Part shown: one piece after another, positions 1-7,972 of the stretch
How the letters are laid out: each line of letters opens with the position of its first letter
Numbering within the stretch: the first letter of the stretch is position 1
Assembly: GCF_000972785.3 (NCBI RefSeq)
Contig: NZ_CP011253.3
Span: forward strand, 3,658,001-3,722,000
Source of the DNA: Pandoraea oxalativorans
GTDB taxonomy: Bacteria > Pseudomonadota > Gammaproteobacteria > Burkholderiales > Burkholderiaceae
Direction of reading: 5' to 3'
Length of the DNA stretch: 64,000 nt
Position numbers and translations under genes: made by a program
Notes under the pieces: generated by a model
Database searches by the model: none
Seen by the model: only the letters and a program-made list of their open reading frames with translations
Told to the model about the DNA's origin: nothing

Positions 1-463
1 AATGAAATGGTGGGCGCAAAAGTGGACAAGGTTTTGAGTGTGGCTGTGGAAGCGGTACCTTACCGACGAGCGAATTTCTCAATGGAGTTCAAGCGCGCAA
101 CGGTTGAGGCAACGTTAAGGCCAGGTGCGTCGGTTGCTTTGACGGCGCGCAAGGCAGGCATCAACGCCAACTTGTTATTCAAATGGCGCCGGCATTATCT
201 GGCTGGCGCTTACGGTGATGTCACGCCTGAGCTTGTTACTCGCCAGAGTTCTGCGGCTTCGGTGACCGAGTTTGTTCCCGTGACGATCACGAAGGCTCTC
301 GTTGGTATCCCCACGCCGTCGGCAGACCAAGCAGTCCCGACCTCACGATGTTCATTGCGGCACGAGGGGAAGATCGAGTTGGTGATGCGTGGCGGCACAA
401 TGCGCTTCGATGGTCCGCTGAGTTTGGAGTTACTGCGCGAGTTGATCTCGGAGCTACGCACAT
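1..463 (+). mobile_element. IS66-family remnant, left part
   Basis: This is the left fragment of an IS66-family element. It carries most of the small accessory gene tnpA and runs off the window start. It stops at 463, where an IS3-family end begins. The matching right fragment (C-terminus of the main transposase and the right end) is at 5718-6244. The end of tnpA, all of tnpB and most of tnpC are missing between them, so the element is dead. Confidence 0.8.
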
Positions 464-495
464 GGGGATGCGGACAAAATCTTGGACTACTTTGA
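7..495 (+). pseudogene. IS66 accessory protein TnpA, C-terminus replaced by IS3 sequence
   Basis: The reading frame encodes an IS66 OrfA/TnpA-type protein. It has an N-terminal helix-turn-helix segment (FSMEFKRATVEATLRPG, then ARKAGINANLLFKWRR) and a C-terminal segment of the FDGPLSLELLRELI type. TnpA is a DNA-binding helper of the IS66 transposase. The frame crosses the IS3 end at 464, so the last ten or so residues are foreign. The true start may lie upstream of the window or at 7. No tnpB follows. Confidence 0.75.
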
Positions 496-504
496 AGGTA
501 GTCC

Positions 505-1140
505 ATGTATTCATACCAAGAACGCGTTCGGGCGGTCGAGCTGTACCTGAAACTCGGGAAGCGCAGCAAAGCGACCATTCGCCAGTTGGGTTACCCGACG
601 AAGAATTCTCTCAAGGCGTGGTGTAACGAATTCGAGAAGATTGGCGATCTGCAGAGGGGGTATGTTCGCGTAAAGCCGAAGTACTCAGAAGAACAGAAGA
701 ACGTAGCACTCGAGCATTACGTCAACCACGGGCGCTGCTTCGCCTTCACCCTCAGGACATTGGGCTATCCCTGTCGCCAGATACTAACGGAGTGGGTTCG
801 CGAGCGCTATCCGGAAACCAGGAAATGCGTGGTTGGCAAGGCCGGTCGACCAACTGCTTCATTGGTGTCCAAGCAGGCTGCGGTGTACGAACTGTGCACA
901 CGGGAAGGAAGTGCAGAGGCGGTGGCCCGAAAGCTGGACGTCGACAGGGTGACGCTGTACAACTGGAAGAACCAGTTACTCGGCCGAGAGGCTCCTGCAT
1001 CCATGAAACGCGACAAAGGCTCGCCCGCAGAGACAGATCGGGACGAACTGGAACGGCAGGTCGAAGCGCTCCAGCGCAAAATTCGCAATCTGCAGCTTGA
1101 ACAGGACCTGTTGAAGAAGGCGAATGAACTCCTAAAAAAA
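505..1140 (+). pseudogene. IS3-family OrfA of copy 1, severed from OrfB
   Basis: The product carries two helix-turn-helix regions (residues about 1-60 and 100-160) and a C-terminal leucine-zipper-like coiled coil (ELERQVEALQRKIRNLQLEQ), as expected for an IS3-family OrfA. It is nearly identical to the product of copy 2. From 1141 the frame runs into ISL3 and ends artificially at 1272. Restoring the empty site gives CTA AAA AAA GAC, which continues in the same frame into OrfB with no stop codon, unlike copy 2. Confidence 0.8.
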
Positions 1141-1143
1141 GGT

Positions 1144-2364
1144 TCATTGAGCATTACCGGGGAAGGCGGCGCGGATTTTGAGGAAGAAGTATTCCTGGTC
1201 TCGGTAGCCGTAGGCGCGCCGCTTAATGACCTTGATAGTGTTGTTAATGCCCTCAACGATGCTGGTGTTTAGACGATGTCGGCATCTGGCCAGGATGCCA
1301 TGCAGATAGCCTTTCAGACGCTGAGCGAAGGTGTTCAAGGGGGCTATTCCGCTTTGCTCGGCCTGCTCGCACCAGTGGTGCCAGGCTTGTTTTGCCCAGG
1401 CAGGTCTTCGGTAGAACCAGAGCCGCTTGAGTTCGTCCCTCAGGACATAGACCGTCAGCAGCGGCTGGTTGGCTTGCAGCAATTCGTCGAGCCGGACGGC
1501 CTGCTGCCGGTCTAGCTTGTCGCGGTTGCGCAATAACAGCCAGCGGCTCGATTTGATGACCCGGCGCGCGGGACGGTCCTGGCGCAGTTGGTTGGCCTGA
1601 TCCACGCGCACCCGATCAATGACCTCTCGTCCGTACTTGGCCACGACATGGAACAAGTCATAGACGATCTCCGCCCGTGGGCAGTGGGCCTGGATTTCTA
1701 ACTCGTAGGCCGTAGTCATGTCGATGGCTACGGCCTTGATGCGTTGGGCGACCCCACGCGGCAATTGCTCGAAGAACGCCCGAGCCGTCTCGCGTGAGCG
1801 TCCTGGGCCGATCCACAGCACCTGCCTGCTGATCGGATCGACGACTACCGTCGCGTACCGATGCCCTTTATGCAGGGCGAACTCGTCCATCGCTAAATAC
1901 TCGATCCTGGACCAATCCGGTTCGCGCACTGACGCTCGGAGCCGGGCCTTGTCCAGCGTCTTGACGGTATGCCAACCCAGCTCGAAGAACCTCGCCACCG
2001 CCTGCACGTTGCTCGATTGCAGCAATTGGCTGCAGGCCGCCGCAAGCCGATCCGTCACCCGCTGGTAGCGACCCAGCCAAGTAAGCCGCTCCAGGCGCGG
2101 GCCACCGCATTGCTCACACAACAAGCGCCGGCGTGGAACATGAAGAACAACCCGGTACTCAAATAACGGCAGATCTCGCACCCGGCGCACCGTGGTCTCA
2201 TGGACCTGGCGACATCGTGCGCCGCACTGCTCGCACAGCATCACCTTGGCGGTTGGCTTCAAATAGATCGACAGCGTGCGCCCTGTGCCCTCGGGCCACT
2301 CCACGCGTTCGACGGCATAGCCCTGCCAGCCTCCCAGCGACTCCAGCAGCTTGCGATCCAGCAT
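1144..2364 (-). CDS. ISL3-family transposase
   Basis: This is the DDE transposase of the ISL3 family, 406 aa from the ATG at 2364. That start follows AGGAG and begins MLDRKLLESL; a longer in-frame start at 2400 is possible. Features are an N-terminal zinc-ribbon region with paired cysteines (CEQCGARC about residue 45, CEQCGG about 85), the catalytic core starting at EYLAMDEFALHKG, DMTTAYE in the middle, and a C-terminal VEGINNTIKVIKRRAYGYR segment carrying the glutamate. The stop lies 3 bp inside the left terminal repeat. The gene itself has no frameshift or truncation. Confidence 0.9.
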   Translation of the reverse strand: MLDRKLLESLGGWQGYAVERVEWPEGTGRTLSIYLKPTAKVMLCEQCGARCRQVHETTVRRVRDLPLFEYRVVLHVPRRRLLCEQCGGPRLERLTWLGRYQRVTDRLAAACSQLLQSSNVQAVARFFELGWHTVKTLDKARLRASVREPDWSRIEYLAMDEFALHKGHRYATVVVDPISRQVLWIGPGRSRETARAFFEQLPRGVAQRIKAVAIDMTTAYELEIQAHCPRAEIVYDLFHVVAKYGREVIDRVRVDQANQLRQDRPARRVIKSSRWLLLRNRDKLDRQQAVRLDELLQANQPLLTVYVLRDELKRLWFYRRPAWAKQAWHHWCEQAEQSGIAPLNTFAQRLKGYLHGILARCRHRLNTSIVEGINNTIKVIKRRAYGYRDQEYFFLKIRAAFPGNAQ

Positions 2365-2419
2365 CTCCACGCACTCCTGATGGCAAATTCCTGCCATCAA
2401 GAGTACGAAAACTTGTCAA

Positions 2420-3850
2420 GAGCTATTGTCGAATCTGGTGTACGGGGTGCTTTGGGAAATATGAGAAGGCGGTGGCGGTTTAGCTGAGAATGTTGCTTGT
2501 CGAAGGCACACCGAGCAAAGCCGGCGCGAGCCGGCCCCGACCACCATGAAGAAGATTATGAAAGAAACGAACGGCAGAAAAGCACAAACGAAGAGCGCGC
2601 TCGATGAACTGATCCAGCAAGGCGCGCGGCAGATCATCGAGCAGGCAGTCGAAGCGGAACTGGCGAGCATGCTTGAACAGTACAGCAACGTGAGGTCGAT
2701 CGACGGTCGGCGTGCCGTGGTGCGCAACGGCTACCTACCAGAGCGCGAAGTCGTCACGGCCATCGGTCCGGTGCCGGTTCGGGTACCGAAGGTGCGTGAT
2801 CGCTCGGGTTCGGGCATCCGCTTCAATTCGGCGGTCGTGCCGCCGTACGTTCGCAAATCCGCACGCGTGTCGGCCGCACTACCGTGGCTGTACCTGCGAG
2901 GCATCTCGACGGGCGACATGAGCGAAGCCATGGGCATCATGCTGGGCGGCCAGGTCAGCGGCCTGTCGCCAAATGTGGTGAGTCGTCTGAAGGCGCAATG
3001 GGCCGATGAGCATGCTCAGTGGAATCAGCGTGAGTTGTCGTTGGCGCGCTGGGTGTACTGGTGGGCTGACGGCATTCACACCGGCGTGCGCAGCGACGAT
3101 TCCGACGGCCAGTGCCTGTTGGTGATCATTGGTGTCAAACCGGACGGAACGAAAGAGCGTGTGGCGATCAGTGACGGGTATCGGGAATCGAAGGCGTCGT
3201 GGGCCGAACTGCTGCTCGATCTGAAAAAGCGCGGTCTGCAGTCAGGGCCGCTGCTGGCTTGCGGAGATGGTGCGATGGGATTCTGGGCAGCGATGGAAGA
3301 AGTGTTCCCGCAGACCAAGCATCAGCGCTGCTGGTTCCACAAGATGGGCAACGTGCTCAACGCGCTGCCGAAATCGCAGCAGGCCCGCGCCAAAAAGGCG
3401 ATGCAGGACATTTGGATGGCCGCCACGCGTGCCGAAGCGCTGGTTGCCTTCAATCACTTCGTTGATACCCACTCGGCAAAGTATCCGAAGGTGGTCGAAA
3501 AGCTGACGCAAGATCGCGACGAGCTGCTGGCATTTTACGATTTCCCGGCCGAACACTGGCAGCATCTGCGCACGACGAATCCGATTGAATCGACCTTCGC
3601 GACGGTGCGTCACCGCACCAAGCGCACGCGTAACTGCGTCTCGCGCGCGACGTTCCTCGGCCTGGCATTCAAGCTGATCGAGTCGGCCGAAGACTCGTGG
3701 CGGCGCATCCGCGCCCCCGAAAAGATCGCGACGATGCTTGACGGGATGACGTTCAAGGATGGAGAGCCGGTGACCGACAGCACACCGGCTCAGCAGCCCC
3801 TGGCCGCCTAATCTTGCTCACGCCCCGTACACCAGATTTGACTTTAACTC
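2420..3850 (+). mobile_element. IS256-family element, copy A
   Basis: The ends are GAGCTATTGTCGAATCTGG at 2420 and its imperfect inverse at 3850; they share AATCTGGTGTACGGGG. The exact 8-bp target duplication CTTGTCAA lies at 2412-2419 and 3851-3858. The element is 1431 bp with one transposase gene and sits inside the ISL3 element. Copy B at 7973-9403 is almost identical. Confidence 0.92.
2546..3811 (+). CDS. IS256-family (mutator-type) transposase, copy A
   Basis: The product is a full-length 421-aa transposase of the IS256/MULE type. The first catalytic aspartate is in WWADGIHTGVR, the second in LACGDGAMGFW with the following QRCWFHK block, and the glutamate in TTNPIESTFATVRHRTKRT. It differs from copy B at only a few residues (for example I/T at 5 and R/S near 11), so both are recent and probably competent. 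It lies about 125 bp inside the left end. Confidence 0.93.
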   Translation: MKKIMKETNGRKAQTKSALDELIQQGARQIIEQAVEAELASMLEQYSNVRSIDGRRAVVRNGYLPEREVVTAIGPVPVRVPKVRDRSGSGIRFNSAVVPPYVRKSARVSAALPWLYLRGISTGDMSEAMGIMLGGQVSGLSPNVVSRLKAQWADEHAQWNQRELSLARWVYWWADGIHTGVRSDDSDGQCLLVIIGVKPDGTKERVAISDGYRESKASWAELLLDLKKRGLQSGPLLACGDGAMGFWAAMEEVFPQTKHQRCWFHKMGNVLNALPKSQQARAKKAMQDIWMAATRAEALVAFNHFVDTHSAKYPKVVEKLTQDRDELLAFYDFPAEHWQHLRTTNPIESTFATVRHRTKRTRNCVSRATFLGLAFKLIESAEDSWRRIRAPEKIATMLDGMTFKDGEPVTDSTPAQQPLAA

Positions 3851-3886
3851 CTTGTCAAATCCCTCCACGCTATTGCGCGATGAACC

Positions 3887-4110
3887 TAAAAAAAGACCTG
3901 GGCGTCGACCTGCAACTCCTGAGCAACCGGGAGAAGACGACGCTGGTTGACGCCCTGAGAGAGCAGTACGTTTTGGCTGAGCTGCTTGAGCAGCTGGACT
4001 TGGCGCGCAGCTCCTATTTCTACCATCGGTCGCCCATGCGGGTTGCCGACAAATATGCCGAAGTTCGTCGTACCGTTGCGGAAATCTTCGAGGACAATCA
4101 CCGATCCTAG
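3887..4110 (+). pseudogene. N-terminal fragment of IS3-family OrfB, copy 1
   Basis: This stretch resumes copy 1 immediately after the ISL3 target duplication and encodes the first ~75 residues of OrfB (DLGVDLQLLSNREKTTLV through EIFEDNHRS). It is identical in protein sequence to the start of OrfB in copy 2, where the next residues are YGYRR. Here the sequence jumps at 4110 into the end of copy 2, so the integrase core is lost. Confidence 0.8.
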
Positions 4111-4137
4111 GGGATGCGGCTATTTTCTTGGACTGTT

Positions 4138-5040
4138 TTACGTCGTTAACCCGAGGCTTTCACGGTACTCGATGGGGCTGAGATAGCCAAGGGAGCCCTT
4201 GATCCGCTTTTCGTTGTACCAGCGAATGTAGGCGTTCAGTGCCTCTACGAATTGCACGATGGTCGTCGAACGCCAGTCCCCTGGATAGAACATTTCGGTC
4301 TTCAGCCTTCCGAAGAATCCCTCACAGGCCGCATTGTCTGGTGAGCAGGCTTTACGCGACATGGATCGGATCAGATTAGCCTTTGCAACTCGCGATAGCC
4401 AGCCAGGCCAACGGTAGTGGCCACCCCGATCGGAATGTACGATCGGCTTCTCATCGTCCTCGGTCACGGTCTCGATAGCCGCATCTAACATGGTATTCAC
4501 GAGCTCGGCGTCGGGGCTTGTGCCAATCGGCCAACTGACTACCATGCCATCGAAGCAGTCGATCATCGGCGATAGATATACCTTCCCGGCCGGGATCTGG
4601 AACTCGGAGATATCCGTCAGCCACTTTTCGTTGGGGGCGGTAGCGTGGAAATCGCGATTGATGATGTTATCTGGGGCAGGGCTAATTTCCCCGACATAAG
4701 AACGATATCGGCGCCGCTTGGGCCTCGCCGCGTAGAGGCCGCCTTGTTTCATGAGGCGACGCACGACTTTCTCCGATAGAAACACGCGTTGTCTGCTGAG
4801 CGCTGCCTGCACCCGACGATAGCCGTAGGATCGGTGATTGTCCTCGAAGATTTCCGCAACGGTACGACGAACTTCGGCATATTTGTCGGCAACCCGCATG
4901 GGCGACCGATGGTAGAAATAGGAGCTGCGCGCCAAGTCCAGCTGCTCAAGCAGCTCAGCCAAAACGTACTGCTCTCTCAGGGCGTCAACCAGCGTCGTCT
5001 TCTCCCGGTTGCTCAGGAGTTGCAGGTCGACGCCCAGGTC
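4138..5040 (-). CDS. IS3-family transposase OrfB (integrase core), copy 2
   Basis: OrfB holds the DDE integrase core. SYGYRRVQAAL is followed by the zone NEKWLTDISEFQIPAGKVYL with the first Asp, HSDRGGHY with the second Asp, and ACEGFFGRLKTEMFY with the Glu. The open frame begins directly after the TAA that ends OrfA and stays in the same frame. The first usable start-like codon is a TTG at 4962, with an upstream extension of 26 codons. In most IS3 elements OrfB is in the -1 frame and is reached by frameshifting. Here it would need stop readthrough or reinitiation, so full transposase production is doubtful. Confidence 0.8.
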   Translation of the reverse strand, partial: DLGVDLQLLSNREKTTLVDALREQYVLAELLEQLDLARSSYFYHRSPMRVADKYAEVRRTVAEIFEDNHRSYGYRRVQAALSRQRVFLSEKVVRRLMKQGGLYAARPKRRRYRSYVGEISPAPDNIINRDFHATAPNEKWLTDISEFQIPAGKVYLSPMIDCFDGMVVSWPIGTSPDAELVNTMLDAAIETVTEDDEKPIVHSDRGGHYRWPGWLSRVAKANLIRSMSRKACSPDNAACEGFFGRLKTEMFYPGDWRSTTIVQFVEALNAYIRWYNEKRIKGSLGYLSPIEYRESLGLTT

Positions 5041-5676
5041 TTATTTTAGGAGTTCATTCGCCTTCTTCAACAGGTCCTGTTCAAGCTGCAGATTGCGAAT
5101 TTTGCGCTGGAGCGCTTCGACCTGCCGTTCCAGTTCGTCCCGATCTGTCTCTGCGGGCGAGCCTTTGTCGCGTTTCATGGATGCAGGAGCCTCTCGGCCG
5201 AGTAACTGGTTCTTCCAGTTGTACAGCGTCACCCTGTCGACGTCCAGCTTTCGGGCCACCGCCTCTGCACTTCCTTCCCGTGTGCACAGTTCGTACACCG
5301 CAGCCTGCTTGGACACCAATGAAGCAGTTGGTCGACCGGCCTTGCCAACCACGCATTTCCTGGTTTCCGGATAGCGCTCGCGAACCCACTCCGTTAGTAT
5401 CTGGCGACAGGGATAGCCCAATGTCCTGAGGGTGAAGGCGAAGCAGCGCCCGTGGTTGACGTAATGCTCGAGTGCTACGTTCTTCTGTTCTTCTGAGTAC
5501 TTCGGCTTTACGCGAACATACCCCCTCTGCAGATCGCCAATCTTCTCGAATTCGTTACACCACGCCTTGAGAGAATTCTTCGTCGGGTAACCCAACTGGC
5601 GAATGGTCGCTTTGCTGCGCTTCCCGAGTTTCAGGTACAGCTCGACCGCCCGAACGCGTTCTTGGTATGAATACAT
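5041..5676 (-). CDS. IS3-family OrfA, copy 2
   Basis: The 211-aa OrfA begins MYSYQERVRAVELYLKLG, with two helix-turn-helix regions and a C-terminal coiled coil ending LLKKANELLK. It binds the terminal repeats in this family. It ends CTC CTA AAA TAA, whereas copy 1 has CTA AAA AAA at the same place. The ATG lies just inside the right terminal repeat after GAAGG. Confidence 0.85.
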   Translation of the reverse strand: MYSYQERVRAVELYLKLGKRSKATIRQLGYPTKNSLKAWCNEFEKIGDLQRGYVRVKPKYSEEQKNVALEHYVNHGRCFAFTLRTLGYPCRQILTEWVRERYPETRKCVVGKAGRPTASLVSKQAAVYELCTREGSAEAVARKLDVDRVTLYNWKNQLLGREAPASMKRDKGSPAETDRDELERQVEALQRKIRNLQLEQDLLKKANELLK

Positions 5677-5717
5677 GGACTACCTTCAAAGTAGTCCAAG
5701 ATTTTGTCCGCATCCCC

Positions 5718-6204
5718 CCTCGAACGCATCGGCGCGTTGTATCAGGTCGAGGAAACGATACGAGGCAAACCGCCCGATGAACGGCGCGCGTACCGGCAGG
5801 CCCATGCCCGGCCACTGCTCGACCATCTCCATGCATGGCTCACCGCCATGCTGGAGACGCTCTCGCGCAAATCCGACACGAGCCGGGCGATTCTCTATGC
5901 CTTGAACCGGTGGGAGGCGCTCACGCGCTACTGCGATGACGGCCTGCTGGAGATCGACAATCTGCCGGTCGAGCGTGCATTGCGCGGCGTAGCTATCGGA
6001 CGCCGCAACTACCTGTTCGCGGGCGCAGACTCGGGCGGAGAACGTGCTGCCGCAATTTACAGCCTGATCGGCACCGCAAAGCTCAACGGCATCGATCCTG
6101 AAGCCTATCTACGCCACGTGCTCGGGCGTATCGCTGATCATCCGATCAATCGGATTGATGAACTCGCGCCGTGGGCCGTGGCCGACCAGATCGCTCACGC
6201 ATAA
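5718..6204 (+). pseudogene. C-terminal fragment of IS66 transposase TnpC
   Basis: About 160 residues of the C-terminal part of the IS66 DDE transposase remain. The fragment runs from [12 protein letters not shown] through [20 protein letters not shown], which has the catalytic glutamate, to [18 protein letters not shown], ending with the typical short C-terminal domain ([14 protein letters not shown]). The N-terminus and first catalytic Asp are gone at the IS3 junction (5717/5718). Confidence 0.85.
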
Positions 6205-6244
6205 CCCCGAATTCCACGCAAGACGGCGCAGGCTACACGCTTAC
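5718..6244 (+). mobile_element. IS66-family remnant, right part with terminal repeat
   Basis: The right end of the IS66 element follows the tnpC stop by 40 bp. The outermost bases, read inward on the other strand, are GTAAGCG, which matches the GTAA-type ends known for IS66. This places the end at 6244. Confidence 0.65.
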
Positions 6245-6345
6245 GGCAATTCGCGAACTGCAGCGAGTAGAAATCATCGCGGGCGGACGAATTGCGCTGA
6301 ACTCAAGAAACATGCTTCAGGCAGTTTGGAACCGACTTTAGCCAT

Positions 6346-6447
6346 CGGGGTTACATCGCTGACGCATCGGGGTTACGTCGCTCAATATCGGGGTTACATC
6401 GCCATCTTTCGGGGTTACATCGCCATCTTTCGGGGTTACATCGCGTC
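6346..6447 (+). repeat. Five direct repeats of 21-22 bp
   Basis: Units starting CGGGGTTAC(A/G)TCGC begin at 6346, 6368, 6389, 6410 and 6431, a spacing of 22, 21, 21 and 21 bp. The constant part is the first 13-14 bases; the spacer CATCTTT is shared by the third and fourth units. Spacing near two helical turns puts all copies on one face of the DNA, as in iterons or multi-site protein-binding arrays. The units are head to tail with almost no spacer, so this is not a CRISPR array. Confidence 0.85.
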
Positions 6448-6534
6448 CACCGCCTGCAACACCATGAAAATAAAACCCTTTTTCGGCCTCAAACCACCCC
6501 TACCTTTCTTCTACCTATCTCTACCCAAGTCGGA

Positions 6535-6543
6535 TGTGGATAA
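6535..6543 (-). promoter_or_regulatory. DnaA-box-like 9-mer
   Basis: The + strand reads TGTGGATAA, the exact inverse of the consensus DnaA box TTATCCACA. It lies 88 bp after the last 21-bp repeat, just before the IS1111 end at 6551. Confidence 0.5.
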
Positions 6544-6704
6544 CCCCGCATAGACAGATGGTATGAACGCCGCCCTCCCTTCGCGCTGGATTCAGGCCCC
6601 GGACACGGAAGTGACTTTGGGAGTGTTGGGTCCCTCCAGAACCGAATGGCATCAATGTGCCAAAGTGGAGGTGTCGCGACCACTTGAGGAACGGAGGGAC
6701 CATC

Positions 6705-7727
6705 ATGAATACTACGACGTTCGGGCTCGACATTGCAAAGCGGGCTTTCCAGATGTATTGGGTCGAAACGGAAACGGGAGAGATTGTGAACCGGCGGTTC
6801 ACGAAGCAACAGGTTATAGAATTTCTTGGCCAGCGACCGGCCGGACGGGTGGCTTTGGAAGCCTGCGGAAGTGCGCACTGGTGGGCACGCAAGATCGTAG
6901 CGCTGGGTCATGAAGTCGTATTGCTGCATGCGAGATTCATCCGCCCGTTCGTCCAGAATAACAAGACCGATGCGACGGACGCTCGTGCGATCTGGACGGC
7001 AGCACAGCAACCCGGCATGCGTTCGGTAGCACCGAAGACAGCGGATCAGCAGGCCACGCTGGCCCTGCATCGCATGCGTTCACTGCTAGTCAAGTCACGT
7101 ACCATGCAAGTCAACCAGTTGCGCGGCCTGCTGTACGAATTTGGCGTGACGCTCAAAGCGGGTCGCGTCGCCGGCCTTGCCGAGGTCCGCGAGCGACTAC
7201 ATGAAATCGAAGAGGTCGTTCCGGGCACGTTGTTCGATGCGCTGCGCGACCAGCTTCAGCACATCGAGCGGATCGACGGCGAGATCAGGAAACTCGAGAG
7301 ACAGATCGTTGCCTGGCAACGACAGGAGGCGGCATGTCAGCGGGTCGCTACGATTCCAGGTATCGGACCATTGACGGCGACAGCCCTGGTCGCGACGATC
7401 GGCGATCCTGCTGCATTCAAATCCGGACGTGAGCTTGCCGCGTACCTCGGCCTGGTTCCCAGGCAAAGCGGTACAGGCGGCAAGGTACGGTTGGGCGGCA
7501 TAAGCAAGCGCGGCGACAGCTATATACGCATGCTACTGATTCACGGTGCACGAGCGGTCATGTTCAAGAGCAGGAGCAAGGGCGCCTGGAGCGAGCAACT
7601 GTCCCTGCGTCGGCCTACGAATGTGGTTGCCGTCGCGCTGGCAAACAAGATGGCGCGAACAGCGTGGTCGTTACTCGCGCACGACAAAACTTACCAGACA
7701 GACTACGCAGCACAAAGGGCTAGCTGA
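6705..7727 (+). CDS. IS110-family (IS1111 group) DEDD transposase, left copy
   Basis: The 340-aa recombinase starts at the ATG at 6705, which follows GGAGGGA by 5 bp. It has an N-terminal RuvC-like DEDD domain: FGLDIAKRAFQ gives the first Asp, VALEACGSAHWW the Glu, and NNKTDATDARAIW the last two Asp. The C-terminal Tnp20 domain has IPGIGPLTATALVATIGD and the conserved serine region (RQSGTGGKVRLGGISKRGD). It is identical to the right copy. Enzymes of this family act with a bridge RNA from the element's noncoding end; in this copy that end is interrupted. Confidence 0.93.
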   Translation: MNTTTFGLDIAKRAFQMYWVETETGEIVNRRFTKQQVIEFLGQRPAGRVALEACGSAHWWARKIVALGHEVVLLHARFIRPFVQNNKTDATDARAIWTAAQQPGMRSVAPKTADQQATLALHRMRSLLVKSRTMQVNQLRGLLYEFGVTLKAGRVAGLAEVRERLHEIEEVVPGTLFDALRDQLQHIERIDGEIRKLERQIVAWQRQEAACQRVATIPGIGPLTATALVATIGDPAAFKSGRELAAYLGLVPRQSGTGGKVRLGGISKRGDSYIRMLLIHGARAVMFKSRSKGAWSEQLSLRRPTNVVAVALANKMARTAWSLLAHDKTYQTDYAAQRAS

Positions 7728-7972
7728 AAAGCAGGGGTATCGAGCACGAGTCACGCAGACAGGTTGCGAAGGTCGATAACGATGTGATGGCGAGACAGGT
7801 TGGTCCGCAAGAACGTAAGCCTGATTGACGCTGTGCGCTTCGAGCGCGCTAGACAGTAGAGGTCGTTCTTGGCGAATTCCATCAGGGTGCGCAGGCTGGC
7901 CTGCAGACGCCGGATATAAGCCTGCAACCAAATTCTCGTCCAATGTCACAACGATATTACCTTGCAAGCCGG
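7728..7972 (+). other. 3' noncoding region of left IS1111 element, cut by IS256
   Basis: This 245-bp region after the transposase stop has no gene. It matches 63148-63392 of the intact copy, with T at 7888 against C at 63308. In IS1111-group elements this side is expected to encode the bridge RNA. The IS256 insertion at 7973 removes the last bases and the right end from the unit. Confidence 0.6.

Larger units (their letters stand above)
1141..3886 (-). mobile_element. ISL3-family element (about 1.3 kb without its nested IS256)
   Basis: The terminal inverted repeats begin GGTTCAT at 1141 and, on the other strand, GGTTCAT at 3886; about 20 bp match imperfectly. The element is flanked by an exact 8-bp target duplication, TAAAAAAA, at 1133-1140 and 3887-3894, the size known for ISL3. 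Its transposase is intact. The nested IS256 (2420-3850) lies upstream of the transposase start, between the gene and the right terminal repeat, so it separates the two ends by an extra 1.4 kb. Confidence 0.9.
464..4109 (+). mobile_element. IS3-family element, copy 1 (interrupted and truncated)
   Basis: This copy begins with the end sequence GGGGATGCGG shared with both ends of copy 2 (4110-5717). It carries orfA at 505 and the start of orfB near 3887. ISL3 interrupts it at 1141-3886, inside the A-run at the orfA/orfB junction. It stops abruptly at 4109, inside orfB, where copy 2 begins in inverted orientation. About 0.9 kb of element is left after removing the nested insertions. Confidence 0.85.
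4110..5717 (-). mobile_element. IS3-family element, copy 2 (complete, inverted)
   Basis: This is a complete 1608-bp element in the opposite orientation to copy 1. The imperfect terminal repeats read GGATGCGGnnnnnnTCTTGGACT from both ends. The left flank is copy 1 orfB and the right flank is IS66 tnpC, with no target duplication. Insertion followed by deletion of the rest of copy 1 and the middle of IS66 would explain the flanks. It carries orfA (5041-5676) and orfB (4138-5040). Confidence 0.87.
6245..6550. other. Gene-free spacer with direct repeats and a DnaA box; possible plasmid-origin remnant
   Basis: No credible gene is visible here. The spacer between the IS66 end and the IS1111 element contains the five-repeat array at 6346-6447, an A/T- and pyrimidine-rich stretch (about 6463-6530) and a perfect DnaA-box-like 9-mer at 6535. 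An open frame spans it but is built from the tandem repeat itself. An iteron-type replication origin is one reading, and a set of transposase-binding sites is another. Confidence 0.45.

Noticed and set aside
6346..6447. CRISPR array
   Set aside because: Units are contiguous with no unique spacers of 25-40 bp and no cas genes nearby.
6155..6553. Open frame encoding heptad repeats RGYIAIF
   Set aside because: The protein repeat is only the translation of the 21-bp DNA repeats; no start context, and it overlaps the IS66 end.
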